NCBI GenBank assembly: GCA_012295275.1
Contig: CM022672.1
Coordinates: forward strand, 23,031,476-23,095,475
Reading direction: 5' to 3'
Source: Chrysomallon squamiferum
Taxonomy: Eukaryota > Mollusca > Gastropoda > Neomphalida > Peltospiridae
DNA length: 64,000 nucleotides
Each line of letters starts with the position of its first letter. Within the stretch, counting starts at the first letter, position 1. This document shows positions 1 to 13,925 of this stretch, in pieces. A program made the translations under genes and the position numbers. A model generated the notes under the pieces. That model had not been told where the DNA came from. It made no database searches and worked only from the letters and a program-made list of their open reading frames with translations.

Positions 1-2048
1 GTTTTGTGTGAAGTTGAAAAGGATCACGGTAGAAGAGAAATTTAGCTCTTGTAAAGCAATATGCTAACGATTAGATCATTATCTTGTCAACAGACGTCAC
101 CAGTGCAGTGTCTTAACACTGATTTATGGATTGGTTTGTACTGTCAAGTTTGTTATTGTGGTTTATGAATGGATCTCGTAAGTGTGAGAATTTCATTTGT
201 CAAAGAGGTCTTTATGTAAAAGACTATTCAAGACACGAATAAAACGAATAAACAAACACAAAAATTAAATTAAATTAAAATAAAGAAATATGCAAGCAAA
301 TAAATAAAATAAAACAAACAAACAAAAAAAAAAAAAAAAAACTGAAACAATAAAACGAAGTAAAATGATTAACAAAATAAATAAATAAATAAAATATGAA
401 CATAAGTGTTGATTTTATTTTGTATTTATTTATTTTATTTTTGAAGGAAAATAAAATAATTTATTATTTATTATTTTTAAATGTTAGAATACTATTTTTT
501 TTTTTTTTTTTTTTTTTTAACTGATGATAAAATGTTCATTTTACTATCAGATTATTACAAACCATTGTTGAATGTTCTTTTTAGAGGGGAAGATAGAAAA
601 AGAACCTTAGACGGAGAAAGTACAAGGAAGAAATCGAAAATGAAAAAAGATAATCTTTTATCAAATCTGTAACAGATTATTTTAGAATGTTATTATTATT
701 TTGTTTCTGTATTATAATAATAATAATTATTATTTTCTATTATTATCATTATTATTTTTATTATTATTATTATTACTGTTGTTGTTATAATTTTTATTAT
801 TACTGTTATTGTTGTTGTTATTATTATTATTTGTCTTTACCATGGTTTTATCATTTTGTTTTTTCATTATTTCCAGTAAAACAATAGACAGTGTTAACTT
901 TTCAGAACAACTTTACAGTTTATTACATAAATTTTCAAATTCTTCACTGTCAACAGCTGTATACATCATTGCTTTTAATGGCTTTGGCAAGTTTTGAGAT
1001 AGCCAGAGTTAAAATATCTCTGTCAGGACTTTATTCAAACCACCCACCAAAAGCTGCTCAGAGTAAGTGCATTGAGTTCCAGAATTAAAAGCTAATTTTA
1101 GTCCCCACCTGTCGAAGTCTTCACCTTATCAGAGTTTCAGTAAAACATTATTACAGTTTACATTTGTTTTTCCCACTCGTTTATAGAATAGTGCATTTGG
1201 CTAGACAGAAATGCAGGGCATTTATCAAATTAAAAAAAAAAAAAACATTTTTTTACATCATCCCTCAAGAATAACAGTTTTTGGTAAACTTCCTTTAAGT
1301 GTTTTTCTTTTTTAATGTTCTTTTAATTTTAATTTTTTAATTTTATTTTATATATCAAATGTTGTGTTTATAAGAACTATTAAACTGTGGGATGACTAAT
1401 TATGTTCAAAGGGGGGTTTTCATTTGTAAATCTATGGAAAGTTAAAAGAAACCAAAAGAAGTATTGTGGACTTGTGTTTGAGAAATCTGGATTGTCTTTC
1501 TGATAATGTTAGAATGATATTTCAAATTAGAGTTTTGCATAGGACACACAATATTTATTATGTAATACCGGACTGTAGCTGAATGACTGAATGTTTGTTT
1601 GAGGTAGTGAGGGTTGTAAGAGTTTTCCTTACAACAACTCTGTGACTAATTTGAACACCACTGTTTATATGTTCCTGTTTATGGGAATGTGTGTGTGTGT
1701 GATTACTTCCATGCTGCTCATAGTTACAGTAGCAATTACATTTCAAGTACACAAAAACGAAAGCAATGATATATGTTTTCCTGTTTACAGAAAGGTGCAT
1801 TTAGATAATTACTTGCTGCATACTGATGAGAAATGTAATGTAGTTAGTTGTCTAAAAGACACAAATTAAGAGGATTTCATATAAATCTCTGCTGATGTTT
1901 TGCTAAACATAAATCTCTGTGGGAACATCTTTTAAAAAAAAAAGTAAAATGAAGCAGAAGGTTGTCAGAAATTTGATAAATATCAAATTTAATTTTTTTC
2001 TCATATGAGATGAAGGCAATAATATAATACCTGTTTACAAGCAGAAGA

Positions 2049-2050
<2 letters not shown>

Positions 2051-2081
<31 letters not shown>

Positions 2082-2082
2082 A

Positions 2083-2120
<38 letters not shown>

Positions 2121-2141
2121 AGAGAAAAAAAAAAAAAAAGA
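2051..2141. repeat. Poly-A tract
   Basis: About 90 bp that is nearly all A, with isolated T and G interruptions. Confidence 0.95.
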
Positions 2142-2554
2142 ATTAAAATAATTATAATAATAATATATCTATGTACATGCCCTATAAAACTCAACTTTTT
2201 TACGACAATCTCAATTTCCTTTGTAAATTGCTTGAAGCAGTTTTTGACAAATGTAATAGTTTTTAACACGTTGCTCATACACCCAAGTCTCAATACACAC
2301 CAAAGGAAAAAAAACTTTAACAAAAGAGAAAAAAAAAAATGTTGTAAATTTTATAAATATGATACAATAAAGTTATAGACATCTTTGTTATTATAATGAA
2401 TGTTTGTAATACATATCTCACGTATGCTCTGTTCAAGGTTATCAAAATAACAATTACAGATATTGTGTACTTCTTAACTGATTTTTTTTTTTTTTATACT
2501 TTATTACGTTCATCATTTGAAATAACTACTGGCAATGATATAATACCTTTTTTC

Positions 2555-2585
<31 letters not shown>

Positions 2586-3601
2586 TTTTTAAAGTCAAAT
2601 AATTTCTTACACTTATTTTTTTTTATAAGAAAGAAAGTCTTTTTAAGATTAATTTAGAAAAAGAAAGTGTTTTAATTATTATGAACATCTTAATTCTTAA
2701 TTTAAAAAATCATGCATGTACTGAAGAAGGTCTTATCTGATATTTCAAAAGTTAATGTCTGAATGAAAAAATTTAACAATGATTTTTCAGAATATCTTGT
2801 GATAGTTCTAGGAACATGTCTAATGACATCTTAGCACATATTAGCGAACGTTTTGCACAGAATAGTGTAATTCAGTCTGAAAAATCAGATTTCTATTTCA
2901 GGATCACATCTCTCTTCCTACATCCTCATATTACTACACACTTATCCTTTAGAACATTTGCTTGTTGCAGAATGCACAAATATATACATACATACTTACA
3001 CACAATAACATATACAGTACACATACATATGTACATATTTATGTACGCATGGATACGTACATAAATATATAAATATATACAGACCATGAAACCATACATA
3101 AACAAAACACCTAACAACATATGCACACAAGCATGTGAATAAGGAAAATATCAAAAAAAAAAAAATGCACATTTTTTGTTTTGTACATCAACATTCACAA
3201 TGCAAAAACAAACATGACTGTGGAATGAACCAGTCCATTGTGTGTTTATCAAAATAATGTTTGACATTTTCAAAGACTGGGTTCAAAGTGAGACTGTAAA
3301 CATGTTCTCAATCATGCAGCCCCTGTCACTGAGCTATGAAAATGTTACGTTGTTCCCTAGCGGCAGAGTTTCCGAGGTGTTGTGTCACAACACTAACTGG
3401 TTACGTTTGGAGATAAAAATTTATCATTTCCACTTGTGCACATTCAGACACAAGTACGGATTCCAAGTGGTGCACTCGATCCATGCACTTCTGCTGTTTT
3501 GATCTTTGGTGTCACAGATCTTTTTCTGTAACTCATTTGATCTTAATCAGTAATAGTCTTCCACTTTTCTGCAATCCAGATCTGCCTTTGATTGTAAGTG
3601 A

Positions 3602-3602
<1 letters not shown>

Positions 3603-3641
<39 letters not shown>
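3603..3641. repeat. (GT)n microsatellite
   Basis: Uninterrupted GT dinucleotides, about 19 units. Confidence 0.95.
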
Positions 3642-3642
<1 letters not shown>

Positions 3643-3910
3643 CTTTTTCCAAAATATTTATTAACAATATTTTTAACTTACACATGCAGTGAGTTCCACT
3701 ATGCTCATTTACTAATGTAATATCATTTAGTCAGGCCATACATTTTATGCCTGTGTGAGCAATTATATTTATAAAATCATTTCACAAATATGATTGTATA
3801 CATTATTCTGTAATATACATGTATTTTTAACAAGAATATTTTAATTTGTGCATATAAAATATATTTTTTGCTATGATTTGTTGCATATATAATATAATTT
3901 TGTTTGATTC

Positions 3911-3915
3911 TGTGT

Positions 3916-3998
<83 letters not shown>
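3911..3998. repeat. Compound (GT)n(GA)n microsatellite
   Basis: About 36 bp of GT switches directly to about 50 bp of GA. Confidence 0.95.
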
Positions 3999-4001
<3 letters not shown>

Positions 4002-5920
4002 ATAAGTACATTGTAAATTAATAACAGAAAAATGTCTGTATAATAGATAGTTATATCTATCACCATTACAACTTGACAGGATCTTTGTTTAGGGATCCCT
4101 GAACTTTCCATTCAGAAAACAATTGACACAGCCACAGCAAAGAAACATGTACTTGGGTCACCACTGAATTTAATATGTGGGGGGCATACACTTACATGAC
4201 TGTAATCATTATTAATGTCATGCAATACATTATAAAATATTTCTTGTTTGGGAACTCAGTTTCTGAGCTGTTTTCATAAATAACAGTTTGTGTCAGGAGG
4301 CTCTCTAAGCTACATTCATTATCATAATTTATTTATGTAATGTGTGGAAATAAAAGTAAGTACCTGCAGCATGAAAACTGTTAAAAGGAAATGTGAACAA
4401 ATATGAGAGGTTAAAGAGAATGTGAAAGCTTTGATGAGAATGTAACAGGGGTGCCATTAAAGAGAATTTTGCAAAATCAGTTTTTTTAATTGTTTCTTTT
4501 TCAATTTCTTTAAGATTGTTGTATAAACATTAAAAAAAAAGATAAGAAGAAAAAACACCAAACAAACAACACAGGTCTCTTTTCAATGTAATGTGGGTTT
4601 TTTTTCATTTTTTAAACTGCAAACATATTGAAGTACAAATAGTAAACTGGGTTTGTTGCAGGTCATTTTGTAATTTTGACCATGATAAACACACCTGAAA
4701 ATCATTAAGGATTAATATTCAAATTTAATTTCAAAATACCCATGAAAGGCATATATAGGGGTAAAAAATCATTAAGCAATTAATAAAATAAAGTCCAGTT
4801 CGAAGATACCCATGACAGGTGTACTTGGAAATAATTTACAACCATTTATTAAAACAAACACCACTGTCATCTCTCATCTTGCCCATGACTGTCCATGTAA
4901 ATGTGCTAGCTCAGGAATGCACACATTTTAAACATGGATTGTTTTCAAAATCTTTTTACTTATTTCATGACTGTTAAATCACTGAGATATTATTTTCTAA
5001 AATTTTCTTTCTTACCTTTATTAACCAGCTGAAGTTGTCATTTACTGGTAACTTCTGTCCCTGGAGTGTCTGTCTGTCTGCCTGTCTGTACAGTCTCTTT
5101 ACACAAATAACATCAGCTACACATCAATCCCACTGACTGTCAGTTTTCAACACATTCATTCTGAAATGTGGGAAGGAAACAAAACTAAAATAAGCATTTA
5201 GGTTAGAATGTATGCATGTGTGTTTATGTGTGTATCTATGTGTATATGTATGTGTGTGTGTGTGTGAATGTGTGTTAGTGTGTGTGTGAATGTGTGTTTG
5301 TGTGTGTATGTATTTAGTTCAGATTCTGAATATTCTCTGTCATATGTACGTCTGATTAGACTCTGCACATTGACAATATTCTGGAACGCACTGGTGCAGG
5401 AGGACAAAGTCCAATCACAAACTCACAAACCCGTCAGATGCAGAGACTCGAATGTACGGCACCCATTCGCCCGCACTCTGAAGGTGAATGACATTACTGT
5501 TCAGTGATCAAGGCAACCTTAGAAAGTTTTTTTTTAGGGGAAATCTGGCACTGGCAAGTATGTAGTATATATGTGTGTAGGTATTTGTTTGTGAGAGAGT
5601 GTGTTTGTGTGTGTATGTATATGGGTATGTATGATTCTGTATATATGTAGGGATATGTGTAGTATATATATTTACATGGGTATGCATATTTCTTTTTGAG
5701 ACAGGTATATTCATATGTCTGTATATTTTTGTCTGTATAAGACACACCCCAATAAGACAGGATTCTCATTCCAATCAAAATCTAAATCTGCAACCATCTC
5801 ATTATCCTTTGAATGAGAAGCAATTTTCAAACATTGTCAACACTCCACACCATTCTCATTTATTTTATCAGCTTCATCATCATCATTTACTTTATTTGAA
5901 TTAATGTCTGAAACCACTAA

Positions 5921-6148
5921 TCCTCCACAATTGTCCTGAGCCAGTCCAAGTTGCTTTCTGACACTAAGAACAATCCAGACCAAACTGAAGAAAATTACCT
6001 ACGTCTGCGAGAGCCTGTAATTCCTAAGCAGGCGAGGAATGTGTGGAAACGGGGAGAGAAAAATCAAGATAATTCACCGCAACATGCAAACGCTATCAGA
6101 CAACTAAATGATATTATCAATCAGACTATAGGTCAGGCAGAGAGATAA
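5921..6148 (+). CDS. Possible terminal exon, unrecognised
   Basis: Open without an ATG from 5921 to a TAA ending at 6148. The translation from 5951 includes EENYLRLREPVIPKQARNVW and then a polar tail (HANAIRQLNDIINQTIGQAE). An AATAAA lies about 25-30 nt after the stop (around 6174). A second exon-like open stretch upstream (5401-5482, after GGTGCAG and before GTGAATG) reads EDKVQSQTHKPVRC and onward. Composition is less AT-biased than the flanks. No family is recognised and the acceptors have weak pyrimidine tracts. Confidence 0.2.
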   Translation, partial: SSTIVLSQSKLLSDTKNNPDQTEENYLRLREPVIPKQARNVWKRGEKNQDNSPQHANAIRQLNDIINQTIGQAER

Positions 6149-6879
6149 AGAAAATCCACTTATTTAAAGTGAAAATAAAAAGACGATGATAGGAAAATTT
6201 GTTTTGGTCAACATGTGTAACACTGAAGTGAAGAAGTTATGCTGTTGTTTGTCGGTCAGGATACTGTTTAGTTAATGATACAGATAATAAAATTGTTATA
6301 TTTCAACAAAAATGATAAATAATGTATATATAAATAAAAAGAAAACCACAAGCATACATATCTATACATATACACACACACATACATACATAAATACAAA
6401 TATACAGACATATACATGGACATATTGATTTACAGAGACACACACATTATATGTAAAATCATTAAAACTAAATGTTTTTACACTTTCATACACAGAACAA
6501 ATGAAAATATAAAAAAAATTGAAGACTACAGTAAATATATTTATTGCACTGCCTAACAGTGAATATAAATAATCTCACATAGCACCTAAGATGACATAAA
6601 ATATTTTTAACTGCCATAAAATGTCATCATATTCATAATTCTTTCTGCTGGATGAAAAATTTTACAGCTGTTTGTCCACAAACTCTATAATTCTCTGGTG
6701 AAAAAAAAAAAAGAGTTCTGAAAAGTTTTGGCAACTCTATCTTTGTAGTGATCATAACAGGATATTACAAAATAATGGGAAGCACAACAGACGGCATTTA
6801 TTTCCTTCAACTTATTTTTTCCCTTTTCTCTTTTGAATCTTTCTTTTTCTGTCTTTAGGTTTATTTCTTTTATTTTTAA

Positions 6880-6923
<44 letters not shown>

Positions 6924-7564
6924 TTGTTGTTGATGTTTTTCAAAGTGTTTTTGGCTACAAATCATTAATGGAAGTCATGATATTTTTGTGCAGACATCAA
7001 AGTGCCATATTTACAAGTTTCACATCAATCTAATTAAAATATATGGGAGATAAAGTATTAAAGGTACACATTTAAAAGTGAAAAAAGAAAAATTATGGTT
7101 AACATTAAACTTTTGGACCACCAAGGAGATTTTAAGAATTTTTTTGGCGTATATCAGTGTGACAATTTGAATCTCAGCATGTTACGTGTGAACAATAATA
7201 ACAGACTGTTGGATAAGAATGAAAAAAAGAAAGTTGTTTAATCATACAAATGTTAGAATTCTGGATTTAATTGGGAAAGGTTTACATGATACTGTAAACC
7301 AAATTAATACTCCAACATGTTTTATTTTTCTGAAACGCACACTTTTTTTTTTTACAGTGTTTGAAATACAGATTTAATGCATTTACAGTGAAAGAAGAAA
7401 GAAATATTTTATTTTATACTCAACATTAACCCCTTTTTTTTTTCAATCTGTGGTTACATGGTGTCACACATATGGTTAAGGATTACACTGTTAAACAGAG
7501 AAAGAAATAACTGCAGCAATGCTTGTTACTCTTTTTCATTTAGCAAAGAGCAATCTTTCATATG

Positions 7565-7592
7565 TGTGTATGTGTGTATGTATGTATGTATG

Positions 7593-7628
<36 letters not shown>

Positions 7629-7650
7629 TGTATTTATGTACGTATGTATG
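7565..7650. repeat. (TATG)n microsatellite
   Basis: Tetranucleotide TATG repeats with a short TATATA interruption near 7597. Confidence 0.9.
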
Positions 7651-8829
7651 TACTTTTCATAGTTTCCATATACAGTCTGTGTTGAAATAGGCCAACTTAG
7701 ATACAAATCAAAATGATGCTAATATTTTCACCACATCAGAGAAAAGAGAAAGGCCAGTTTATTATCCTTTTAAGCAAAAATAAATGTGAAAGATCCCTTG
7801 CTGCTACTAAAAATGGAATAGTCCATATATTAATATGCTGAAGCTGAGGTTTACATTCCTAAGTAATATTACAAAATTAATTCTCCTGAATAAACAGTAG
7901 CCATTCTGTCTCATCTGTAATGATATTTTTTTAAAAATGATTTCATTTTTTTTTTTTGTGACAGAATATTACATCTGCATGCCCACTGACCCATCTTTGC
8001 ATCAATCAGCCAGACTCTCTTTCTTTCTAAACAATCACTAACCAAAAGTCTTACATTTGATTCATTCTGGATATATATATATATATATGTAGTTTTTATT
8101 TCTGGGGGAAATAAATAAGACACTGGCACTATTTACAGCATAACAGACGATTGTGATAACACTCATGTTAATAATAAGTTTCTTTGAAAATGCTTAAACC
8201 AAAGATCACAGTTCAAGCTTACCTGCTTATTACACAAGAGCGAAAATTATGCTAGGAAAGTTAGACTTTCTATCAGCATAACATGACGTCCTTAAACTAT
8301 GTATTTATCTGGTTATTAGCAAGCTTTAAGAATCACTGGTGCTGAAAATTATAGGCTTGAAAAATCTTTGCAGTAAATATATGGTAGAATCAGATCCATT
8401 CAGTCAGTGGTTATTTTGTTCAGTTGTCAAGAAAATAGTTTCCAAAGAATTAAATGAAAAATTAAAGAAAAGAACAGTTTTAAATATGGTGTATTTAGAA
8501 TTTTTGATTCAATTCAGTATTTATTTTGTTTAGTTGTCAAGAATATACTTTGATTTTTTATGTTTAAGATTTAAAAAAAGATTAAAAATTTTTTTTCATA
8601 TTTAGGGATTCTGTAGAATATTTCCAAAGTAAAAAGCATTAAAATTTGTAAATTAATCATTTGTGAAATTTTTGTATTTGTATGACAACTTTACAAACAG
8701 TGAAAAGCTGATAATAACGTGATAGACACAATGTTCTTATATAAGACAAACTGGAATAAAAGTGGCTCACAAATTAATACATTTAAATTACATTATTGAT
8801 ATCAATTTATTATCACATTAATAAAGAAT

Positions 8830-9165
8830 TTTTATTCAACTGTCAACTGATTTTTAACAAACAGTTTCAATGAAATGATACCAAATCAAATAATTTGACT
8901 TAACTGAATTCTAATAAACAATTTTACTTAAATTAATTAATTTTACTTTATGATCATTTAAATAATTTCACTCAACTGCTTACTAATCAATAGATTTAAT
9001 TTAACTCATCACTAATTAACAAATTTTAATTGATCACTAATTAAAATATTTTAATTGATCACTAATTAAAATATTTTATTTAACTGATCACTAAAATCAT
9101 ACTTCACTACACCAATAACTGATTAACATATTTTAATACTAATAACCAATAAACTAATTCCAATT
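8830..9165. repeat. Decayed AT-rich minisatellite
   Basis: Repeated TGATCACTAATTAAAATATT-type units with intervening TTTACTTAACT. Two near-identical copies are adjacent around 9030-9085, with progressively diverged copies to each side. Confidence 0.7.
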
Positions 9166-11579
9166 ATCATATTTTTACTTATCTACCTTGAAAAGTTACC
9201 AATCCCATATCACGGAGGATGTAAACACTTTAAATCTGTACTTAACTCAAGTACATTATAAATGTAATAGTGTCATTATTAACTCCAGTTATTTCCTCTA
9301 GTGCTCAGTGAAAAACTCAAGTATGATTTTCATAAAGGTGCCTTTTCACTATACAACTTTCTCTACCATCTTGTAATCATACTGCAAGAAAACCAGAATT
9401 GTAATGAAGTTTGTCTTATATGAAAAATTATTGTTTTTTTTTTTTTTTTTGTTCTAAATTGTCCGAAAATATAAGGTCTTAACAAATCATTATAAATAAA
9501 AATAAATCTGGATAGATTTATATTCTTTATGTTTCTGTTTTGATGAAAATTTAATTACATCCACATAACAAATAAATAAGGAAAAAGTGTTTTATTCTGG
9601 TAACAAACCCAAAGATGTTTAATCCATTATTACACTGCATCATTCAGGACCATGGTTAAGGACAAAATGGATAATGACAGAACAAACCAACTGTAGCAGA
9701 CCACTCTTTTGTTATTAGGCATCTTGTATATGCACCTTCTCATAGACAGGAAAACACATACCATAACAGTTGATTAAAACAGTTGTGGGGCTTTGGTTGG
9801 AACAGGAGATTATTCAAACTGATGCACTGAGAGGTAATGATCCTCAAACCCATCATATCACAGCTACAACCCACCCTTGCCAAATAATCTTTTCAAAAAA
9901 AGTTCTGATTTTTTTATTTTTTTTTTTTTTTTTTTATTACAAATTGCTTAAGTGTTGAAGGTTAGCAAAAACACTTTTTAATCTAGTTCATAACAAGATC
10001 ATGTCATTTACCTGTATCCTATATGTCACTTTTGGTTTATACAGCTTTGACACGTGAGGTTCTTGGCTCGAATCCAGCTACTTATCCTAATTGTTTTGTA
10101 CGTATTTTAGCATTTTGTTCTTTATAGCTGTGGATAAAGTTTATTTTGGTGACTAAAAAGATTTGCTTAATGTTGTGTAATGAAACCAATGCACATTTGA
10201 TGTTGTTTTATTTCAGTGAATTGTTTGTGCAATTGTTTGATTATAAATAGATTTATTTCAAGCTTACGTCAACTACTTAAATTCCTACAATGTCATGTGA
10301 ATATAGATTAAAAATATACATAAATACAATTTCATCTTGCAGTTTATTGTGCAGATAACACACAATTTTAAATATTTAAATAAATAAATAAACTGTTAAG
10401 AAAACGTAATTATTATTGTTATTATTTTTATTATTTTTTTTTTTCTTCCAAAAATTCCTAATGAAATAATTAAAACAATGTGACTGTTTTGATTTTCATC
10501 AACAGACGATATTCATGCATTGTTCTTAATAAATGACCTAAATATTTTCCCTATAAGAATCAACAACAACACACACTCAAAAAACAGTTTCGTTTTGAAC
10601 TAATTTCTTTTCCCCAAACTGTTTAAGACTGTTTTGACTGTTAATTAACATACACAGATAGTAGATGTTTACGTCTGCGTTTCATCAAAGTGTGGTAATC
10701 CCTCTCGTATTAGCCACGTTTTGCACTGTTGTTTTGCATTGTGCGAGAGTTCTAAGAACCTGTAATACGCAGTCAACTCATGTTTTCTCTATCACACTAA
10801 ATCTATGGTTTTAACCGCCGTGGATCTGTTTTCTTTGTTACTCTTCAATAACCACACCTGTAAAGGTTTAAAGGCTTGTCTTGGCACAACTCATGATAGG
10901 CATATTTAAACTAATTTATTATCACTACACATAGTAGTTTTTTTTTTTTTAAATTCTGGTTAAATGATGTCTATAGTGTGTGTATGTATGTCTAGATGGA
11001 TAAATGTGTGTATGTCTCTATGTACATATAGGTGAATATGTATGTATGTGTGTGTGTGTGTGTGTGTGTGTTTTAATAAGAATACGTTTGTCAGTGTATG
11101 TACCTACATTAACAACTAATTAAAAAGAAATAATAGCCTTTATTGTTATTATTATTATTATTATAACTCAGTACTTTAATTTATTTTGAATATTTAGAAA
11201 TAGCATATATTATATGACCAAAACTTTTTAATATTTAGATACTTGTAATATAACTAAACAAATGTTATTCAGAAAGAAAAATTAATAAGATTATATTAAA
11301 CATACACACACACACATATGAGCTGGAGCTGATTTTAATGTTGATAAAAGAAATAATTATTTATATCATTCAATATGTATCAAAATATCGATCTACATTA
11401 AAAGCTGATTTTTGAAAAAAACGTTTCACATTTTTTTTTTTTTTAAACTGAATATATAAATATATAAAAAAAAGAATCAAATCACTCACACTTCAGTAGT
11501 TATAATATCCTGTTACTTTTTTCCTACAAGTAAAATGATCCCAAACCGAATTAAAAAAGCCACTTAATGTTTTTACTTG

Positions 11580-12158
11580 TTTAAGCCAAGTTTTCACACA
11601 GCCGTCTACTGTTCAGTGTAATCATAACCTTCAGACTCTGCCGTAAGGTAAAACTAATAATAAATTTTAAAAAAAAGTAATCCTCAACGGTTTCCTTCTG
11701 CCATCCCAATTACTAACTCTGCCTCCAATCAGTATGGATACACCCGCCCACCAATAAGCTCAGTCTATCGCTGGCTCGAGTCAGATTGACCACGTTTGTA
11801 TGGACACTGCAGCTACTGACCGACAGCGGATTTGTTAAGAGGTTTTTCAGGCCTGGGATAAGTGGATTGAAAGTCCACAGCACCGCGGAGTCGCTCCGTC
11901 ACTGACAGGGGGAAAGATGGAGTACGTCAGAGAGACAGGACTAACATGTGGAGAGTTTTATCCATCGGTGACTGTCTCAGGAATATATCGCTGTCCCCCA
12001 CCCAACACTCGTTGTTCAAATAAATTGGTTTGCAGTAGCTGTCCTTATCACCTGTACGCCAGCAGAAACATCCGTGTTATGAGTCTAAATGAGATTATAA
12101 GAGGACAGGGGCAAATCTTTTGTCTGGACGGTCTAACGTGAGAACAGAGACTTGTGAA
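11580..12158 (+). promoter_or_regulatory. Promoter-like island with a possible first exon
   Basis: Clearly richer in G+C and CpG than its surroundings. It carries CCAATCAG (about 11724), CACCCGCCC and CCAATAAG (about 11750). An ATG at 11917 lies in an excellent context (AAAG before it, G after). It opens a 74-codon Cys-containing frame (starting MEYVRETGLTCGEFYPS) with a possible donor GTGAGA at 12138 just before its stop. A second donor-like GTATTA lies at 12160. I recognise no protein family. It may be a 5' exon of an undetected gene, a non-coding transcript start or an enhancer. Confidence 0.35.
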
Positions 12159-12341
12159 AGGTATTAACAAGAGATAAAGGGAGTCAAATAATGGAAACTA
12201 CAACACTTGACACTGGAATCACAGCTAACCCGCCCTCGAGCGCTTCGAAAAATAAACATTCATTTTGTAAATTAATCAGATATGTATGATGATGTTTCAA
12301 CGTTGCTTTGGGCTATTTTCTTAATTATAATTTTATTGCTA

Positions 12342-12372
<31 letters not shown>

Positions 12373-13619
12373 CCTTAAAAATTTGGAATAGTAGTACTAG
12401 AAAATACCATAAGGAAAAGAAATAAATGAATGCAAATTACAAGAATGAATTTTGCAAAAGCAACGGATTGAAAAAATGCTGTATTTACAAATATTGATGT
12501 AAGCAGCATTTGATTTGACTCATAATTATTTTCTTATTATGGCTCTGTTAATATAACTGAAAGAAATAGACTCTTTAATGATCCACTCAAGACATATTTA
12601 AATAAACAGTTAGAACTCTTTTTCTTTCTTTCTTTCTTCTTCTTCTTATTTTTTTAATATTAGCAACAAGGTTTTATTTATATGCATCTTTCCAAACAGA
12701 AAAAAAAAAAACAAATACAACAAGCAAACAAACCAAAAAAAAAACACCAAAAAAACACCCCAAACAATTATAGTACTTCAGCTTTGACAATCCAGTTTTG
12801 GAACACTGAATTAAGAATTCGAAAAAATTAATGAATGAAAGATCGAATAAAATTTTAATTTATTTTGGTCAGTGAGTAATTAATAAAACTATATATATAT
12901 ATATATATATAATAATAATAATTAGGAGTGAAAATAGCCAACTTCCCATATTGATAACTTAAACAATTAATGACGCAATAAACTGGAATTAAGCAACAGA
13001 TACGTCAGAAATACCAAACAATGAGTCAGTAATGTGTTAATATGTGTAATACACACACAAAATACATGGAAATACACATGGTTAGCAAACCATCCAAACA
13101 CTGCTAAAATTATTCCACGTGCACACTGAGAACCGAAGGTGAGATAAAAGCGACCATTAAGACACAAAGCTATGAAATTACAATTCATGGTCATTCATGC
13201 CTAATAATTTTACATGAAACATATTTTTATGTTCAGCTGTTTCCTTGCCTCACTGCGTCTGTAGCATAAAAAATATTTGCAAGCGATCGTAAAGTAACGC
13301 AAACCATACTGTGATAAACACGCCACCGACACTTTCACACTTTCTGTTACGAAAATGAATGTGTATGTATGTGTGTGTATATTTTATATATATATATACA
13401 CTTTTCTTTTCTTTTTTTCCTTTTTTTTTTAGACAAAAAATAATAATTTCCTGTCCTAACAAAGAAGCTGACAATCTCATTTTTTCAACTTGGGTTTCCA
13501 AAACGGGTTGAATAACAAAAGTGGAATACGACAGTAAAACTACTGTTTGCAAGCATTCCTGACACATACGGAGTTTATGAAACACCTTCTTTGTTATTCA
13601 CCCATGCATGCACATTTGT

Positions 13620-13860
13620 CATAATGTAACGCCACTCATAGTGTAATATCATCCCTGCAGGGGGCACTGTTTATCAGAGACAGCCAATAAAACTCCACTA
13701 AATGATGACAGGCGAAGATTCAGAAATCTCATCACCGAGTGCTGATCAGTGGACAAAGCAGCGGGGATGTAATGTACTTAGGAAATCCCACACCATTTAC
13801 AGTCCGAGTTTTCTTCACTGGGATAATCTGCGGTTTCACAAGTATGTCGTTTTTTGAATA
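13620..13860. promoter_or_regulatory. High-complexity island with CCAAT and CTCF-like motifs
   Basis: Non-repetitive block between AT-rich sequence and the minisatellite. It contains CCTGCAGGGGGCACTG (13654-13669), AGCCAATAAAA and GATGACAGG (Meis/TGIF-like). A regulatory role is inferred only from composition and motifs. Confidence 0.3.
13654..13669 (+). promoter_or_regulatory. CTCF-like motif
   Basis: CCTGCAGGGGGCACTG matches the CTCF core in its GGGGGCAC portion. Confidence 0.4.
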
Positions 13861-13925
13861 AATCGTCAGTGTAAGAATGTTGGTGTTGTTGACTTCTAAC
13901 TTTAACCTACTTCAGACAGGTGGTG

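Larger units (their letters stand above)
1..5400. other. Gene-free AT-rich stretch
   Basis: Homopolymer runs, TTA/ATT-rich segments (about 690-840), two long microsatellites (3603, 3911) and a TATG/GT-rich region from 5200. Block 3220-3500 is of normal complexity with an 86-codon frame that I could not assign. No gene recognised. Confidence 0.6.
6150..11579. other. Gene-free AT-rich stretch
   Basis: Contains poly-T (6883-6918), the TATG tract, a (TA)n at 8071 and the 8.8-9.2 kb minisatellite. A B-box-like GGCTCGAATCC at about 10065 could be the tail of a tRNA-derived SINE, but no matching A box or cloverleaf was found. No gene recognised. Confidence 0.6.

Noticed and set aside
1877-2323. 148-codon minus-strand frame
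   Set aside because: Translation of the poly-A tract (poly-Phe) with AT-rich flanks; no domain.
5268-5507. 79-codon frame read as one gene from 5268
   Set aside because: The first third is a GT-repeat translation. Only the 5401-5482 part has exon-like character and is reported separately.
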